In this document: positions 1 through 7,568 of the stretch, piece after piece
Layout of the letters: every line of letters begins with the position of its first letter
Position numbering within the stretch: position 1 is the stretch's first letter
Assembly: GCA_028866435.1 (NCBI GenBank)
Contig: JAGWIC010000028.1
Location: forward strand, 1-36,077
Source: Lysobacteraceae bacterium
Lineage (GTDB): Bacteria > Pseudomonadota > Gammaproteobacteria > Xanthomonadales > Rhodanobacteraceae
Direction of reading: 5' to 3'
DNA: 36,077 nucleotides
Notes under the pieces: generated by a model
What the model saw: the letters and a program-made list of their open reading frames with translations, nothing else
Told to the model about the DNA's origin: nothing
The model's database searches: none
Translations under genes and position numbers: made by a program

Positions 1-884
1 GGATAGCCCTTGGTGGCCGGCGGCTCGCCGATCGCCAGCGCGATCTCGCGCTGCGCCTGGGCATAGCGGGTGATCGAGTCCATCAACAGCAGCACGCGCA
101 TGCCGCGATCGCGGAACCACTCGGCGATGGCGGTGGCGTATTGCGCGCCGCGCAGGCGCTTCAGCGGCGGCGCATCGGCCGGCGCCGCGACGATCACCGC
201 GCGGCGCCGCCCCTCCACCCCCAGGGTGTGTTCGACGAATTCCTTGACCTCGCGTCCGCGCTCGCCGATCAGCCCGACCACCACCACGTCGGCGTTGGTG
301 TAGCGGGTCATCATGCCGAGCAGGGTCGACTTGCCGACGCCGGAGCCGGCGAACAGGCCCAGCCGCTGGCCGCGGCCGACGGTGAGCAGGGCATTGATCG
401 CGCGCACGCCCACATCCAGCGGGGCGTCGATCGGCTTGCGCGCCATCGGGTTGATCGGCTGGCTCTTCAGCGGCGCCTGCTCCTCCGTGTCGAGCGGACC
501 GAGGCCATCCAGCGGCACGCCGTCGGCGCCGATCACCCGCCCCAGCAAGCCCATGCCGACCGGCAGGCCGCCCTGGCGGGCACTGGGTCGCACCCGTGCA
601 TTGGGCAGCACGCCGTGCATGTCCTCGACCGGCATCAGCAGCAGCCGTTCGTCGGCAAAGCCGACCACTTCGGTATCCAGCTCGGCACCGTCGGCAGTCT
701 CCACCAGGCAACGCGAGCCCAGTGCCGCCTCGCAGCCCTCGGCCTCGAGGGTCAGGCCGACCACCCGGCGCAGGCAGCCTTCCACGGTCAGCGTGCGCGC
801 CACCGCCGCCTGCGCGCCACGCTGCGCGATCACGCCCTGCCAGCGCGACTGGCGCCTGTCGAGCACGGCGTCGGTCGCGCTCAT
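1..884 (-). CDS. fliI: Flagellar export ATPase FliI (C-terminus cut by the window edge)
   Basis: ATPase of the flagellar type III export apparatus; with FliH and FliJ it docks and unfolds substrates at the inner-membrane export gate. The first 294 codons are visible, about two thirds of a usual ~450-residue FliI. The start is the ATG at 884, whose ATGA overlaps the fliH stop by 4 nt, implying translational coupling. The protein shows the Walker A motif AGSGVGKST at residues ~179-187, the GERGREV stretch typical of F1/FliI ATPases, and the Walker B region [11 protein letters not shown] near residues 270-280, after a beta-barrel N-terminal domain. It is the last visible gene of the fliEFGHI operon. 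The end is missing only because the sequence stops; no frameshift is seen. Family assignment is very secure. Confidence 0.97.
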   Translation of the reverse strand, partial: MSATDAVLDRRQSRWQGVIAQRGAQAAVARTLTVEGCLRRVVGLTLEAEGCEAALGSRCLVETADGAELDTEVVGFADERLLLMPVEDMHGVLPNARVRPSARQGGLPVGMGLLGRVIGADGVPLDGLGPLDTEEQAPLKSQPINPMARKPIDAPLDVGVRAINALLTVGRGQRLGLFAGSGVGKSTLLGMMTRYTNADVVVVGLIGERGREVKEFVEHTLGVEGRRRAVIVAAPADAPPLKRLRGAQYATAIAEWFRDRGMRVLLLMDSITRYAQAQREIALAIGEPPATKGY

Positions 885-1507
885 GCGCCGTCCTCCTCGG
901 CCGGGACGTCGTCGCCAAGCACCGCATCGATGACGGCGGCCAGGCGGGTATCCAGGCGCAGGTCCAGTCGCGAGCGACCGCTGTCCATCATGCAGTCGCC
1001 GCGGGCCAGGGTCGGGTCGGCACTCAACTGCCAGTGCGTTTCCACCATGCCAAGTTCGCGCAGCAGGGCCAGGTCGTCCGGGTGCAGGGTTATCCTCAGT
1101 TCGCGACTGGCCGAGGGCAGCGCCTTCACCCCTTCGCGCACGGTCTGCGCGATCAGCTCCGGCGAGTGTTTCAGCTCGGCATCCACCACCCGCCGGGCGA
1201 TCACCGTCGCCAGGCGCACAAGCTCCTGCGCGGTGCGTTCGTCCAGTGCTTCCAGCGGCCGCGCCGCCGCTTCGTAGAGGGCGAGCAGGCGCGCCATCTG
1301 CTGTTCCGACTGTGCCTTGGCCGCGGCCTGGCCCTCGGCGCGACCGGCGGCAAAACCTTCCTCGCGCGCCTGTTGCTCCAGCGCCTCCAGCTCGCGCACC
1401 GTCGGTTGCGGTGGCCCGGCGACTTTTTCCGGCACCGGCGCGCTGCCCACCTGGGGCAACTCCCAGCGCTGGAATTCCGTTGCGGCGTGCTCGAAGATCG
1501 CCGGCAT
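881..1507 (-). CDS. fliH: Flagellar assembly protein FliH (regulator of the FliI ATPase)
   Basis: 208-residue peripheral stator-like partner of FliI. It holds FliI in check and links it to the C-ring through FliN. The middle of the protein (about residues 45-75) has the Glu/Ala-rich helix with GxxxG-spaced glycines ([15 protein letters not shown]) that marks FliH. The C-terminal half, ending in [17 protein letters not shown], matches the FliH/V-type ATPase subunit E fold. The start ATG at 1507 shares its A with the fliG stop (TGATG), and the stop overlaps the fliI start by 4 nt, so fliG-fliH-fliI look tightly coupled. Sequence similarity in this family is low; the call rests on the glycine pattern, length and position. 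Confidence 0.95.
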   Translation of the reverse strand: MPAIFEHAATEFQRWELPQVGSAPVPEKVAGPPQPTVRELEALEQQAREEGFAAGRAEGQAAAKAQSEQQMARLLALYEAAARPLEALDERTAQELVRLATVIARRVVDAELKHSPELIAQTVREGVKALPSASRELRITLHPDDLALLRELGMVETHWQLSADPTLARGDCMMDSGRSRLDLRLDTRLAAVIDAVLGDDVPAEEDGA

Positions 1508-2514
1508 CAGACGAACTCCTCACCGCCTGCCGACAGGTTGAGCTGACCGGCATCGGCCAGCTTGCGGGCGGTGGCCAGCACTTCCTTCTGCGCCGCATCC
1601 ACTTCGCTCAGCCGTACCGGACCGCTGACCTCGAGGTCGTCGCGCAGCATGTCTGCCGCACGCTTGGACATGTTGGCGAAGATCTTTTCGCGGATGCTAG
1701 GGTCGGCGCCCTTCAGCGCCGTGGTCAGGGTGGCCGACGGCACCTCGCGCAGCAGCACCTGCATGCCGCGGTCGTCGAGATCGACCAGGTCCTCGAACAC
1801 GAACATCAGCTCCTCGATGCGCCCGCCCAGCGTCTCGTCCTGGGTGCGGATGGCCGACATCAGCTCGGTTTCCTTGCTGGTTTCCATCGCATTGAGGATT
1901 TCGGCGGCGGCCTTCAGCCCGCCCACACTGGCGGACTTCAGCTTTTTGCTGTTGCCGTTGAATTGACGCTCCATGATCTCGTCCAGCTCGTTCAGCGCGC
2001 TCGGTTGCACGCCATCGAGCGTGGCGATGCGCATCACGGCATCCGAGCGCATGCGCGGCGGCAGGTAGCCGAGCACCTCGGCGGCCTGGTCCGGCTCGAG
2101 GTGGGCCAGCACGATGGCGATGATCTGCGGATGCTCCTGGTTGATCATTTCCGCGATCGAGCGGCTCTCCATCCACTTCAGCGACTCCAGCCCCTTGCCG
2201 CTGCGACCGAGCAGGATGCGGTCGATCAGGCCGCCGGCCTTGCTCTCGCCCAGCGCGTTGACCAGCACCTTGCGGATGTAGTCCTCGGTGCCGACGCCGA
2301 GCGCGGTCTGGCCGTGCATGTCCTCGATCAGCTTGTCCAGCACCTTGTCGACCTGCTGGCGGGTAACCCCGGTGAGCGCGGCCATGGCGCTGCCGACCGC
2401 CTGCACGTCGCGTGCGCTGAGATGCTTCAGCACCTCGGCCGCATCCTGCTCGCCCAGGGTCAGCAGCAGGATGGCCGCGCGCTGTGCGCCCGTTGCCGGT
2501 GTCTGATCAACCAT
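1507..2514 (-). CDS. fliG: Flagellar motor switch protein FliG
   Basis: 335-residue rotor protein that joins the MS ring (FliF) to the C-ring and carries the torque-generating helix facing the stator. Visible landmarks: the N-terminal FliF-binding helices ([22 protein letters not shown]), the EHPQ motif at residues 127-130 in the middle armadillo domain, the MFVF hinge at 237-240, and the charged torque helix around 271-295 ([20 protein letters not shown]). Length is typical. It overlaps the end of fliF by 8 nt and shares one base with fliH, consistent with one polycistronic mRNA from the sigma-54 promoter before fliE. Nothing is missing. Confidence 0.98.
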   Translation of the reverse strand: MVDQTPATGAQRAAILLLTLGEQDAAEVLKHLSARDVQAVGSAMAALTGVTRQQVDKVLDKLIEDMHGQTALGVGTEDYIRKVLVNALGESKAGGLIDRILLGRSGKGLESLKWMESRSIAEMINQEHPQIIAIVLAHLEPDQAAEVLGYLPPRMRSDAVMRIATLDGVQPSALNELDEIMERQFNGNSKKLKSASVGGLKAAAEILNAMETSKETELMSAIRTQDETLGGRIEELMFVFEDLVDLDDRGMQVLLREVPSATLTTALKGADPSIREKIFANMSKRAADMLRDDLEVSGPVRLSEVDAAQKEVLATARKLADAGQLNLSAGGEEFV

Positions 2515-4222
2515 CCTCGCTCACCCAGTTCCTGACCACTTGTGCAACCTGTTTGGAGTTCTCGCCGACCATGCGTTTGGCGACACCGATGCGCTGCTCG
2601 TAACCCATCCCCTGGGTCGACCCGGCAAGGCGCTCGGGTTGCCGCGACGGTTGTTCGTCGCCGTCGTCGGAGTCGTCGTCGACCCGCACCGAAATTTTCT
2701 GGGCGCCGGCCGGCGCCGCCAGCGCCCGCCCATGGCTTTCGCCGCGCAACACGCCCTTCAGCAGTGGTCGCAGCAGGCCGAAGGCGACCAGCAGGGCGAC
2801 CAGCACGCCGATCCCCTGCTTGATCAGGTCCATCACGCCGGGGCGCTGCCACAACGGCAGCGCGGGCAAGGCCTCCATCGCCGGGCCGTGCTGAAACGCC
2901 TGGTTGACCACGCTGACGGTGTCGCCGCGGGCGGCATTGAAGCCCACCGCGTTCTTGGTCAGGTCGGTCAGGTGCTGCAGTTCCTGCGCGGTGAACGGCA
3001 CACTCTTGCCCGGCGCGCCGTCATTGCCCGGCGGCGCCAGCTTGTTGTCGACCAGCACCGCCACGCTGAGCCGGACGAGCCGGCCGGCCGGGTCGCTGAC
3101 ATGGCTGATGGTGCGGTCGAGTTCGAAATTGCGCGTCGCGCTGCTGGAGCTTTCGGTCGGCGCGGCGGCGGTGGCCGCAGCGGTGGCCGTGGTGGCGCCC
3201 GGCGTCGCCGGGGTGCCGGCATTCGGCTTGGCGGCGGTCGGCTGGGCCACGTTGTTCGGCGGCTGGTTGCTCAACGCGCCGGGGACGCCGCCCGCGGCCG
3301 CGGCCCCGTCGCGTTGCTCGTTGCTGGTCTGCTCGCTGCGCAGCGCCGCCGACTTCGGGTCGAAGGTCTCGGTGGCCTTTTCGGTGCGGCTGAAATCGAG
3401 GTCGACGTAGACCTGCGCATGCACCCGGCCCGGCCCGACCAGCGGCGTCAGCAGTTGCTCGATGCGCTGCGCATAGGTGTTCTCGATTTCGGTGGACAGG
3501 CGCAGGCGGGTGTCGCCGACCGCGGCGGGGCTGTTCGGATCGCCGGTCAGCAGCTGGCCCTGCTGGTCGATCACCGACACCTGGCTGGCGTTGAGGTCGG
3601 GCACGCTGGCCGACACCAGGTGCACGATCGCGGCGACCTGGCCGGCGTCGAGCTGGCGGCCGGGATAAAGCGTCAGCAGCACCGAGGCGCTGGCGGCGCT
3701 GCTGTCACGGATGAAGGCCGAAGGTTTGGGCAGGGCCAGGTGCACGCGCGCCGCGCGCACCGACTGCAGGCCGCTGATGGTGTTGCCCAGGTCGGCTTCG
3801 AGCTGCTGCTGGTAGCGCGTGCGCTCGGCCAGGTCGCTCATGCCGAAGGGCGAGTCGGCGGCGCTCGAGGTACTGGAGGCGGTGCCCTGCGGCAGGCCGC
3901 GCGACGCCAGCTTCAGGCGCAGCGCGGACAGGTCGGCGGCCGGCGCCATGATGCTGGAGCCGTCGGCACTCAGCTGGAACGGGGTATTGCTGGCCTGCAG
4001 CTCCTGGGTGATCGCCGCGGCGTCCTTCTGGTCCAGCCCGCTGTACAGCAGGCCATAGTTGGGACCGCGCGACCACAGCACCACCGCCACCCCAAGCGCC
4101 ACCGCCGCCGCCACGCCGACCAGCAGCAACAGCTGCCGCGTCGCCGGGCTGCGCGAGAGTTGCTTGAGGGGATCCAGGCGCGACGCGTTGTTCCCGGTCG
4201 TCGCGATGGCATTGTCGGCCAT
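2507..4222 (-). CDS. fliF: Flagellar MS-ring protein FliF
   Basis: 571-residue inner-membrane protein that polymerises into the MS ring, the base on which the switch, rod and export gate are built. Two membrane segments are clear: about residues 30-51 and 467-487. Between them lie the YscJ/FliF ring-building motifs (YSGLDQKDAAAITQELQ; ARVHLALPKPSAFIRD). A low-complexity Ala/Thr/Pro/Ser linker of about 40 residues lies near residues 320-365, as often found in this region. The last ~40 residues (YEQRIGVAKRMVGENSKQVA, NWVSEDG) form the FliG-binding tail. The start at 4222 is followed by a plausible cytoplasmic N-terminus. It lies 55 nt after fliE and overlaps fliG. Confidence 0.97.
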   Translation of the reverse strand: MADNAIATTGNNASRLDPLKQLSRSPATRQLLLLVGVAAAVALGVAVVLWSRGPNYGLLYSGLDQKDAAAITQELQASNTPFQLSADGSSIMAPAADLSALRLKLASRGLPQGTASSTSSAADSPFGMSDLAERTRYQQQLEADLGNTISGLQSVRAARVHLALPKPSAFIRDSSAASASVLLTLYPGRQLDAGQVAAIVHLVSASVPDLNASQVSVIDQQGQLLTGDPNSPAAVGDTRLRLSTEIENTYAQRIEQLLTPLVGPGRVHAQVYVDLDFSRTEKATETFDPKSAALRSEQTSNEQRDGAAAAGGVPGALSNQPPNNVAQPTAAKPNAGTPATPGATTATAAATAAAPTESSSSATRNFELDRTISHVSDPAGRLVRLSVAVLVDNKLAPPGNDGAPGKSVPFTAQELQHLTDLTKNAVGFNAARGDTVSVVNQAFQHGPAMEALPALPLWQRPGVMDLIKQGIGVLVALLVAFGLLRPLLKGVLRGESHGRALAAPAGAQKISVRVDDDSDDGDEQPSRQPERLAGSTQGMGYEQRIGVAKRMVGENSKQVAQVVRNWVSEDG

Positions 4223-4277
4223 GCTGATGCTCGTTGTTCAATGGGACAGGAGAGGGGCGGCGGCGGTCGACGCGGGG

Positions 4278-4613
4278 TCAGACCGACATGTTCATGATTT
4301 CCTTGTAGGCATCGACCAGCTTGCTCTGCACCTGCACCAGGGTGCGCAGCGAGAGATCGGCCTTCTGCACGGCGATCATCGTGTTGGCCAGGCTGATGCC
4401 GGGGACGCCGCGTTCGAAACCCGTCGCCATGCGCCCGGCATCCAGCTGGGTCTGCCCCACCGCCGATATCGATTTCCTGAGCAGGGCGGAGAAGTCGCCC
4501 ACGCCCGGCGCGGCGCCCGCGGCGGCGGGGCGCAACGCCGTTTCCGGCATGCGCGCCTGCGCCGTCATCTGGCGCATCTGCGAGAGGAGATTGCTTACGT
4601 CGATCTGGCTCAT
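4278..4613 (-). CDS. fliE: Flagellar hook-basal body protein FliE
   Basis: 111-residue adapter between the MS ring and the rod, the first protein exported during rod assembly. The start is placed at the ATG at 4613 (MSQIDVSNLL); an upstream in-frame ATG would add 19 residues overlapping the predicted sigma-54 promoter and is unlikely. GGAAA about 10 nt upstream can serve as ribosome binding site. The C-terminal half has the FliE signature: SLANTMIAVQKADLSLRTLV, then VQSKLVDAYKEIMNMSV. It is the first gene of fliEFGHI and has a strong sigma-54 promoter about 40 nt upstream, so it should depend on FleQ, encoded next to it. Confidence 0.96.
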   Translation of the reverse strand: MSQIDVSNLLSQMRQMTAQARMPETALRPAAAGAAPGVGDFSALLRKSISAVGQTQLDAGRMATGFERGVPGISLANTMIAVQKADLSLRTLVQVQSKLVDAYKEIMNMSV

Positions 4614-4653
4614 GACGGTTTTCCAACGCGTGACGGTTTGTATGAGGTGAGGT

Positions 4654-4669
4654 TGCACAAGCCGTGCCA
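4654..4669 (-). promoter_or_regulatory. Sigma-54 promoter of the fliE operon
   Basis: Reading the minus strand, the site is TGGCACGGCTTGTGCA. The -24 element TGGCACG is exact, and GG and GC are separated by exactly 10 nt, as sigma-54 requires. Its downstream edge is about 40 nt before the fliE ATG and it lies outside the fleQ coding region. A sigma-54 site here fits FleQ control of the fliEFGHI operon. Confidence 0.85.
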
Positions 4670-4739
4670 TGCACCAGGCTCGTGCCGATGTCGCGGCGGC
4701 CAGAGCCGGCCCGCCGCGACGGCGACGGCCGCGACCGGG

Positions 4740-6161
4740 TCAGGCGGCGAGGCCCGTCTGCAGCCCGTACTTGCGCAGCTTCTCGACCAGGGTGGTGCGC
4801 TGCATGCGCAGCAGCCGGGCGGCGTGCGCCACCACGCCGCCGGTGGCGTCGAGCGCCTGGCGGATCAGGCCCAGCTCGATGTCGGCCAGGTGATCCTTCA
4901 GGTCCAGGCCGTCCTCCGGCAGGATGCCCAGGCCGTCGAGCGCCTGGCGATGGTCGACCAGTTCGGCGGCGATCGCCTGGCCTTCCAGCATCACCGCCAG
5001 CTCGGGCAGGCGTGCCTCGTTGCCAGGACGCTGGCCGCGGTATTTCTCCGGCAGGTCGCCGACCCGCACCTCGCCGTGCGGGTGCAGGATGGCCATGCGC
5101 TCGACCAGGTTGGACAGTTCACGCACGTTGCCCGGCCAGGCATGGGCCTCGAGCGCCTGCATCGCGCCGGCGCTGAAACGCGCCTGGCCCAGCCCGCGGC
5201 GGACCAGCCGCTTGTTGAATTCCGCCACCAGCAGCGACAGGTCGCCCAGGCGCTCGCGCAGCGACGGCAGCTCCAGCGGGAACACGCTGAGGCGGTAATA
5301 CAGATCCTCGCGGAACTGGTCGTTGGCGATCGACTGCTCCAGGTTGCGATGGGTCGCGGCGATGATCCGCACGTCGCAGCGCTGGGTGCGGTTGCCGCCG
5401 ACCCGCTCGAACACGCGCTCCTGCAGCACCCGCAGCAGTTTCACCTGCATCGGCAGGCTCATGTCGCCGATCTCGTCCAGGAACAGGGTGCCGCCCTCGG
5501 CCATCTCGAAACGGCCCTTGCGCGCGCTGATCGCGCCGGTGAACGAACCTTTCTCGTGGCCGAACAGCTCGCTTTCCAGCAGCTCGGCGGGAATCGCCCC
5601 GCAATTGATCGCCACGAACGGCTTGTCGCGGCGGGGCGATGCCTCGTGGATCGCGCGCGCCACCATTTCCTTGCCGGTGCCCGACTCGCCCAGCACCAGC
5701 ACGCTGGAATCGTAGCGGGCCACCTGGCGGATCAGGGCATTGACCCGCGCCATCGGCGCGGAGTTGCCGACCAGGCGCAGGCTGTCCGGCTCGCCGCCTT
5801 GTTGACGGGTCTGGATCGCGCGCATCGCCTCGGCCATCTGCTCGTAGCGCAGCGGAAAGTCGACCGTGGCCATGCGCGGCGCGAAGGCCGAGGTGGCCAG
5901 CAGCTCGGCCCACGGCGAATCCGCGGCCAGCAGCACCGGCACATGGTCGGCCGCCGCGCCCAGCAGGCCGAGTTGACGCTCGGCCTCGCTGCCGTCGAGC
6001 ACCGAGCCGACGAAGACCGCGGACCAGTCGTGGGTGGCTTCGGTCACCGCCTGGCACTGCGCGCCAAGCTGGGGGCGATAGCCGAGGAACTGCAGAGCCG
6101 ACATGACCGAAGCTGCGCGTGCTTCATCGGATTCGATGACCAGGAAGTCCATTTTGTTCAT
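4740..6161 (-). CDS. fleQ: Sigma-54-dependent flagellar master activator FleQ
   Basis: 473-residue enhancer-binding ATPase that opens sigma-54 promoters of early flagellar genes. Order of domains: an N-terminal receiver-like FleQ domain (1-~120) with no convincing phospho-acceptor Asp; an AAA+ domain with Walker A GESGTGKE (158-165), the sigma-54 contact loop GSFTGA (205-210; Ser replaces the usual Ala at position 2), Walker B LFLDEIGD (226-233) and WPGNVREL (342-349); and a C-terminal Fis-type helix-turn-helix (ATGGVVAHAARLLRMQRTTL, ~439-458). The start chosen is the ATG at 6161 (MNKMDFLVIE), with purine-rich AAGAGAG upstream; the frame stays open further upstream but without family similarity. 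It lies directly upstream of the fliE sigma-54 promoter. Two CRP/Clp-like palindromes lie in its own upstream region. NtrC-family relatives exist, but the location and domains point to FleQ. Confidence 0.95.
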   Translation of the reverse strand: MNKMDFLVIESDEARAASVMSALQFLGYRPQLGAQCQAVTEATHDWSAVFVGSVLDGSEAERQLGLLGAAADHVPVLLAADSPWAELLATSAFAPRMATVDFPLRYEQMAEAMRAIQTRQQGGEPDSLRLVGNSAPMARVNALIRQVARYDSSVLVLGESGTGKEMVARAIHEASPRRDKPFVAINCGAIPAELLESELFGHEKGSFTGAISARKGRFEMAEGGTLFLDEIGDMSLPMQVKLLRVLQERVFERVGGNRTQRCDVRIIAATHRNLEQSIANDQFREDLYYRLSVFPLELPSLRERLGDLSLLVAEFNKRLVRRGLGQARFSAGAMQALEAHAWPGNVRELSNLVERMAILHPHGEVRVGDLPEKYRGQRPGNEARLPELAVMLEGQAIAAELVDHRQALDGLGILPEDGLDLKDHLADIELGLIRQALDATGGVVAHAARLLRMQRTTLVEKLRKYGLQTGLAA

Positions 6162-6486
6162 GACGATGGGAGCTCTCTTTTGCGTGTTGCCGTGACCGGG
6201 GCGAACCCGGTCTGCCCTGTCGTGGCCACCGCCCGGGGACGCGGTGGTGACTGACAAGCGGAGAGGGAGCAAGAAGAGGGCCAGCCAGCCGCCGGAAAAC
6301 AGGCGGGAGCGACGCGCGGCGGTCAGCGGCAGCGCTGGAGAACGACCGACGACGCCCGCACGAGATTCAGGTATCCCCTTGCCCGGCAAGCGATTTTCGC
6401 GCCATGGCGCGCGGCCTCGCCGAGCCGGCGGGACGGTGTCGGAGCCTCCACGGGCGTCAAGGAATCTTCGTGTCAAATTCCCGTGG

Positions 6487-6502
6487 CGTGACGCGCATCA
6501 CA
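6487..6502. promoter_or_regulatory. CRP/Clp-type binding site, proximal to fleQ
   Basis: CGTGACGCGCATCACA matches the CRP/Clp consensus TGTGA-N6-TCACA at 9 of 10 positions. Its centre lies 44 bp from the centre of a second, perfect site at 6531-6546. In Xanthomonas the CRP homologue Clp uses this same consensus and influences motility genes. Binding here is inferred. Confidence 0.65.
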
Positions 6503-6530
6503 GAGTTATTTGACGCTGCAAGGAGTCGAC

Positions 6531-6546
6531 TGTGACGTGGCTCACA
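6531..6546. promoter_or_regulatory. CRP/Clp-type binding site, distal to fleQ
   Basis: TGTGACGTGGCTCACA is a perfect match to TGTGA-N6-TCACA. It lies in the non-coding DNA between the PilZ gene (ends at 6572) and fleQ (starts at 6161), so fleQ is the only adjacent gene reading away from it. Together with the 9/10 site at 6487-6502 it suggests catabolite- or Clp-type control of the flagellar master regulator. Confidence 0.75.
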
Positions 6547-6571
6547 CTCGCCTAATCGCCGCTGGCACGCC

Positions 6572-7126
6572 CTACAGGGCCGACTGACGCGTTTCGGCCA
6601 CTTTGCGCCTGTGTAGACGGAACACGAAGCGCTCAATCGCGTCACATTCGGGCTCGCCCATCGCGGCGAACACCACGAAAACGGCACCGTCATCGAGATG
6701 ACGCATCACCCTGGCGGGGAATTCCAGCGGCAGGGTGGGACAGGCATCCGGATGCAGTCGCAGCAGCACGGATGTCGCGCCGGCCAGCAGCGCGGCCGGC
6801 AGCACCGCGCCCACCACGTTGAAGCGTACCGGCTGTCGCGGCGGCAAGCCCTGCGCCGGCAGCAGCACGCGGTTGACGATCTCCACCAGCGCCGAGAGCT
6901 TGGCGTCGATGCGCATCATTTCCTGCATCAGCGGGTTGTTTTCGTCGGCGGCGTCGCTGCGGCGTTCCTCCAGCGCGGCGATGGTGGCCAGGGTGCCGAT
7001 ATTGCGCTCGCCCAGCCGCCGCAGTTCGACGGCCGGCAGCGGCCACTCGATCGGCTCGCACTGCACCGGCCAGCGGTCTTCGCAGCTCACCCTTTCCGAA
7101 TACGCCAGCCAGGCATCGTCTTGCAT
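6572..7126 (-). CDS. Atypical PilZ-domain protein (xanthomonad tetrameric tPilZ type)
   Basis: 184-residue soluble protein. The N-terminal half is helical (about residues 34-90), including the heptad-like run MRIDAKLSALVEIVNRVLL. The C-terminal half is beta-rich with PilZ character. This matches the plan of the tetrameric PilZ protein XC6012 of Xanthomonas campestris, whose long helices form a four-stranded coiled coil and which is reported not to bind c-di-GMP in the usual way. Here RQPVR (97-101) resembles the PilZ RxxxR motif, but the second motif, D/NxSxxG, is not apparent, so c-di-GMP binding is doubtful. The start is the ATG at 7126; the frame is open upstream but overlaps the fliT-like gene and shows no other start. 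It ends the fliD-fliS-fliT-like group, so a role in flagellar assembly or motility is likely but unproven. Confidence 0.75.
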   Translation of the reverse strand: MQDDAWLAYSERVSCEDRWPVQCEPIEWPLPAVELRRLGERNIGTLATIAALEERRSDAADENNPLMQEMMRIDAKLSALVEIVNRVLLPAQGLPPRQPVRFNVVGAVLPAALLAGATSVLLRLHPDACPTLPLEFPARVMRHLDDGAVFVVFAAMGEPECDAIERFVFRLHRRKVAETRQSAL

Positions 7127-7262
7127 GAGGTCACCACCCGTGTCAGATCCGCCCGGCGCGCGAGGCTTCGGAGCGCTGTGTTCCGAATGGCCGGACGCGG
7201 GCTCGCGCGGTGGACGATAACCGATCGGCGGCGGGCCAACCAGCGTCGCCGGCGGCGTGCCC

Positions 7263-7568
7263 TCAGCCGGTCGCGCTGGAGTCGAGGTAGGCGCTGAGGG
7301 CGCGGTGATTGTGGCGTTGCCGCTCCAGCTCCTGCGCCACGCCATCGCGTGCCTGCGCGGCCAACTGGACGATTTGCCGGTGCTGCTGTTCGATCTGCAG
7401 CAGCAGGTCGGGTGAAGAACGCGCGGCGGATGCGCCGGCGCGAATGGCCGCATCGTAGTCGGGGTTCATGCCCGCCACGATCGCCCACTCCCGCTGCCGT
7501 GCCGCGCCGAGCATCAGCGTGCCCAGCTGCAGGGCCTGATCCAGCGGCGCGTGCGCCGGGCCGTTCAT
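7263..7568 (-). CDS. fliT: Probable FliT-like flagellar chaperone
   Basis: 101-residue, all-helical small protein whose start overlaps the fliS stop by 4 nt (ATGA). FliT is the export chaperone of the cap protein FliD and usually follows fliD-fliS. The central ARQREWAIVAGMNPDYDAAIRAG resembles the first FliT helix pair, with the conserved Trp. A second amphipathic helix follows (QIEQQHRQIVQLAAQARDGV). The family is very divergent, so the call rests mainly on size, helical content and position. A 136-nt gap, with no gene seen, separates it from the PilZ gene. It could instead be an unrelated helical accessory protein. Confidence 0.6.
   Translation of the reverse strand: MNGPAHAPLDQALQLGTLMLGAARQREWAIVAGMNPDYDAAIRAGASAARSSPDLLLQIEQQHRQIVQLAAQARDGVAQELERQRHNHRALSAYLDSSATG

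Larger units (their letters stand above)
6162..6571. promoter_or_regulatory. Non-coding region upstream of fleQ (410 bp)
   Basis: No credible gene is seen between fleQ and the PilZ gene. The half nearest the PilZ gene (6470-6550) holds two CRP-like dyads (6487-6502 and 6531-6546) and a 7-bp inverted repeat, GTCAAAT (6472-6478) and ATTTGAC (6508-6514). A perfect TTGACA hexamer occurs on the minus strand at 6471-6476, but no acceptable -10 follows at 16-18 nt. The half nearest fleQ (6162-6470) is GC-rich and I see no motif in it; it would be the fleQ leader if transcription starts near 6450. In Xanthomonas this gap holds rpoN2 and vemR; neither is here. Confidence 0.6.

Noticed and set aside
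4614-4670. Longer FliE starting at the ATG at 4670
   Set aside because: The extra 19 residues overlap the sigma-54 promoter and are not FliE-like; the ATG at 4613 has a better upstream site.
4059-6254. Very long open frame on the plus strand opposite fleQ, and similar ones opposite fliD, flgK and flgI
   Set aside because: They are frames left open by GC-rich codon bias of the true genes on the other strand; their translations are low-complexity His/Arg/Ala/Gly-rich and match nothing I know.
6448-6476. Perfect TTGACA on the minus strand as the -35 of a sigma-70 fleQ promoter
   Set aside because: No acceptable -10 at 16-18 nt (the 17-nt position reads CCGTGG), so I do not call a promoter there.
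6563-6578. Plus-strand TGGCACG near the PilZ gene as a sigma-54 promoter
   Set aside because: The GC dinucleotide is absent 10 nt after GG, and no gene follows on that strand.
7127-7453. N-terminal extension of the PilZ protein into the fliT-like gene
   Set aside because: No in-frame ATG or GTG with a ribosome binding site near the gene; the extended translation is Pro/Arg/Ser low-complexity.
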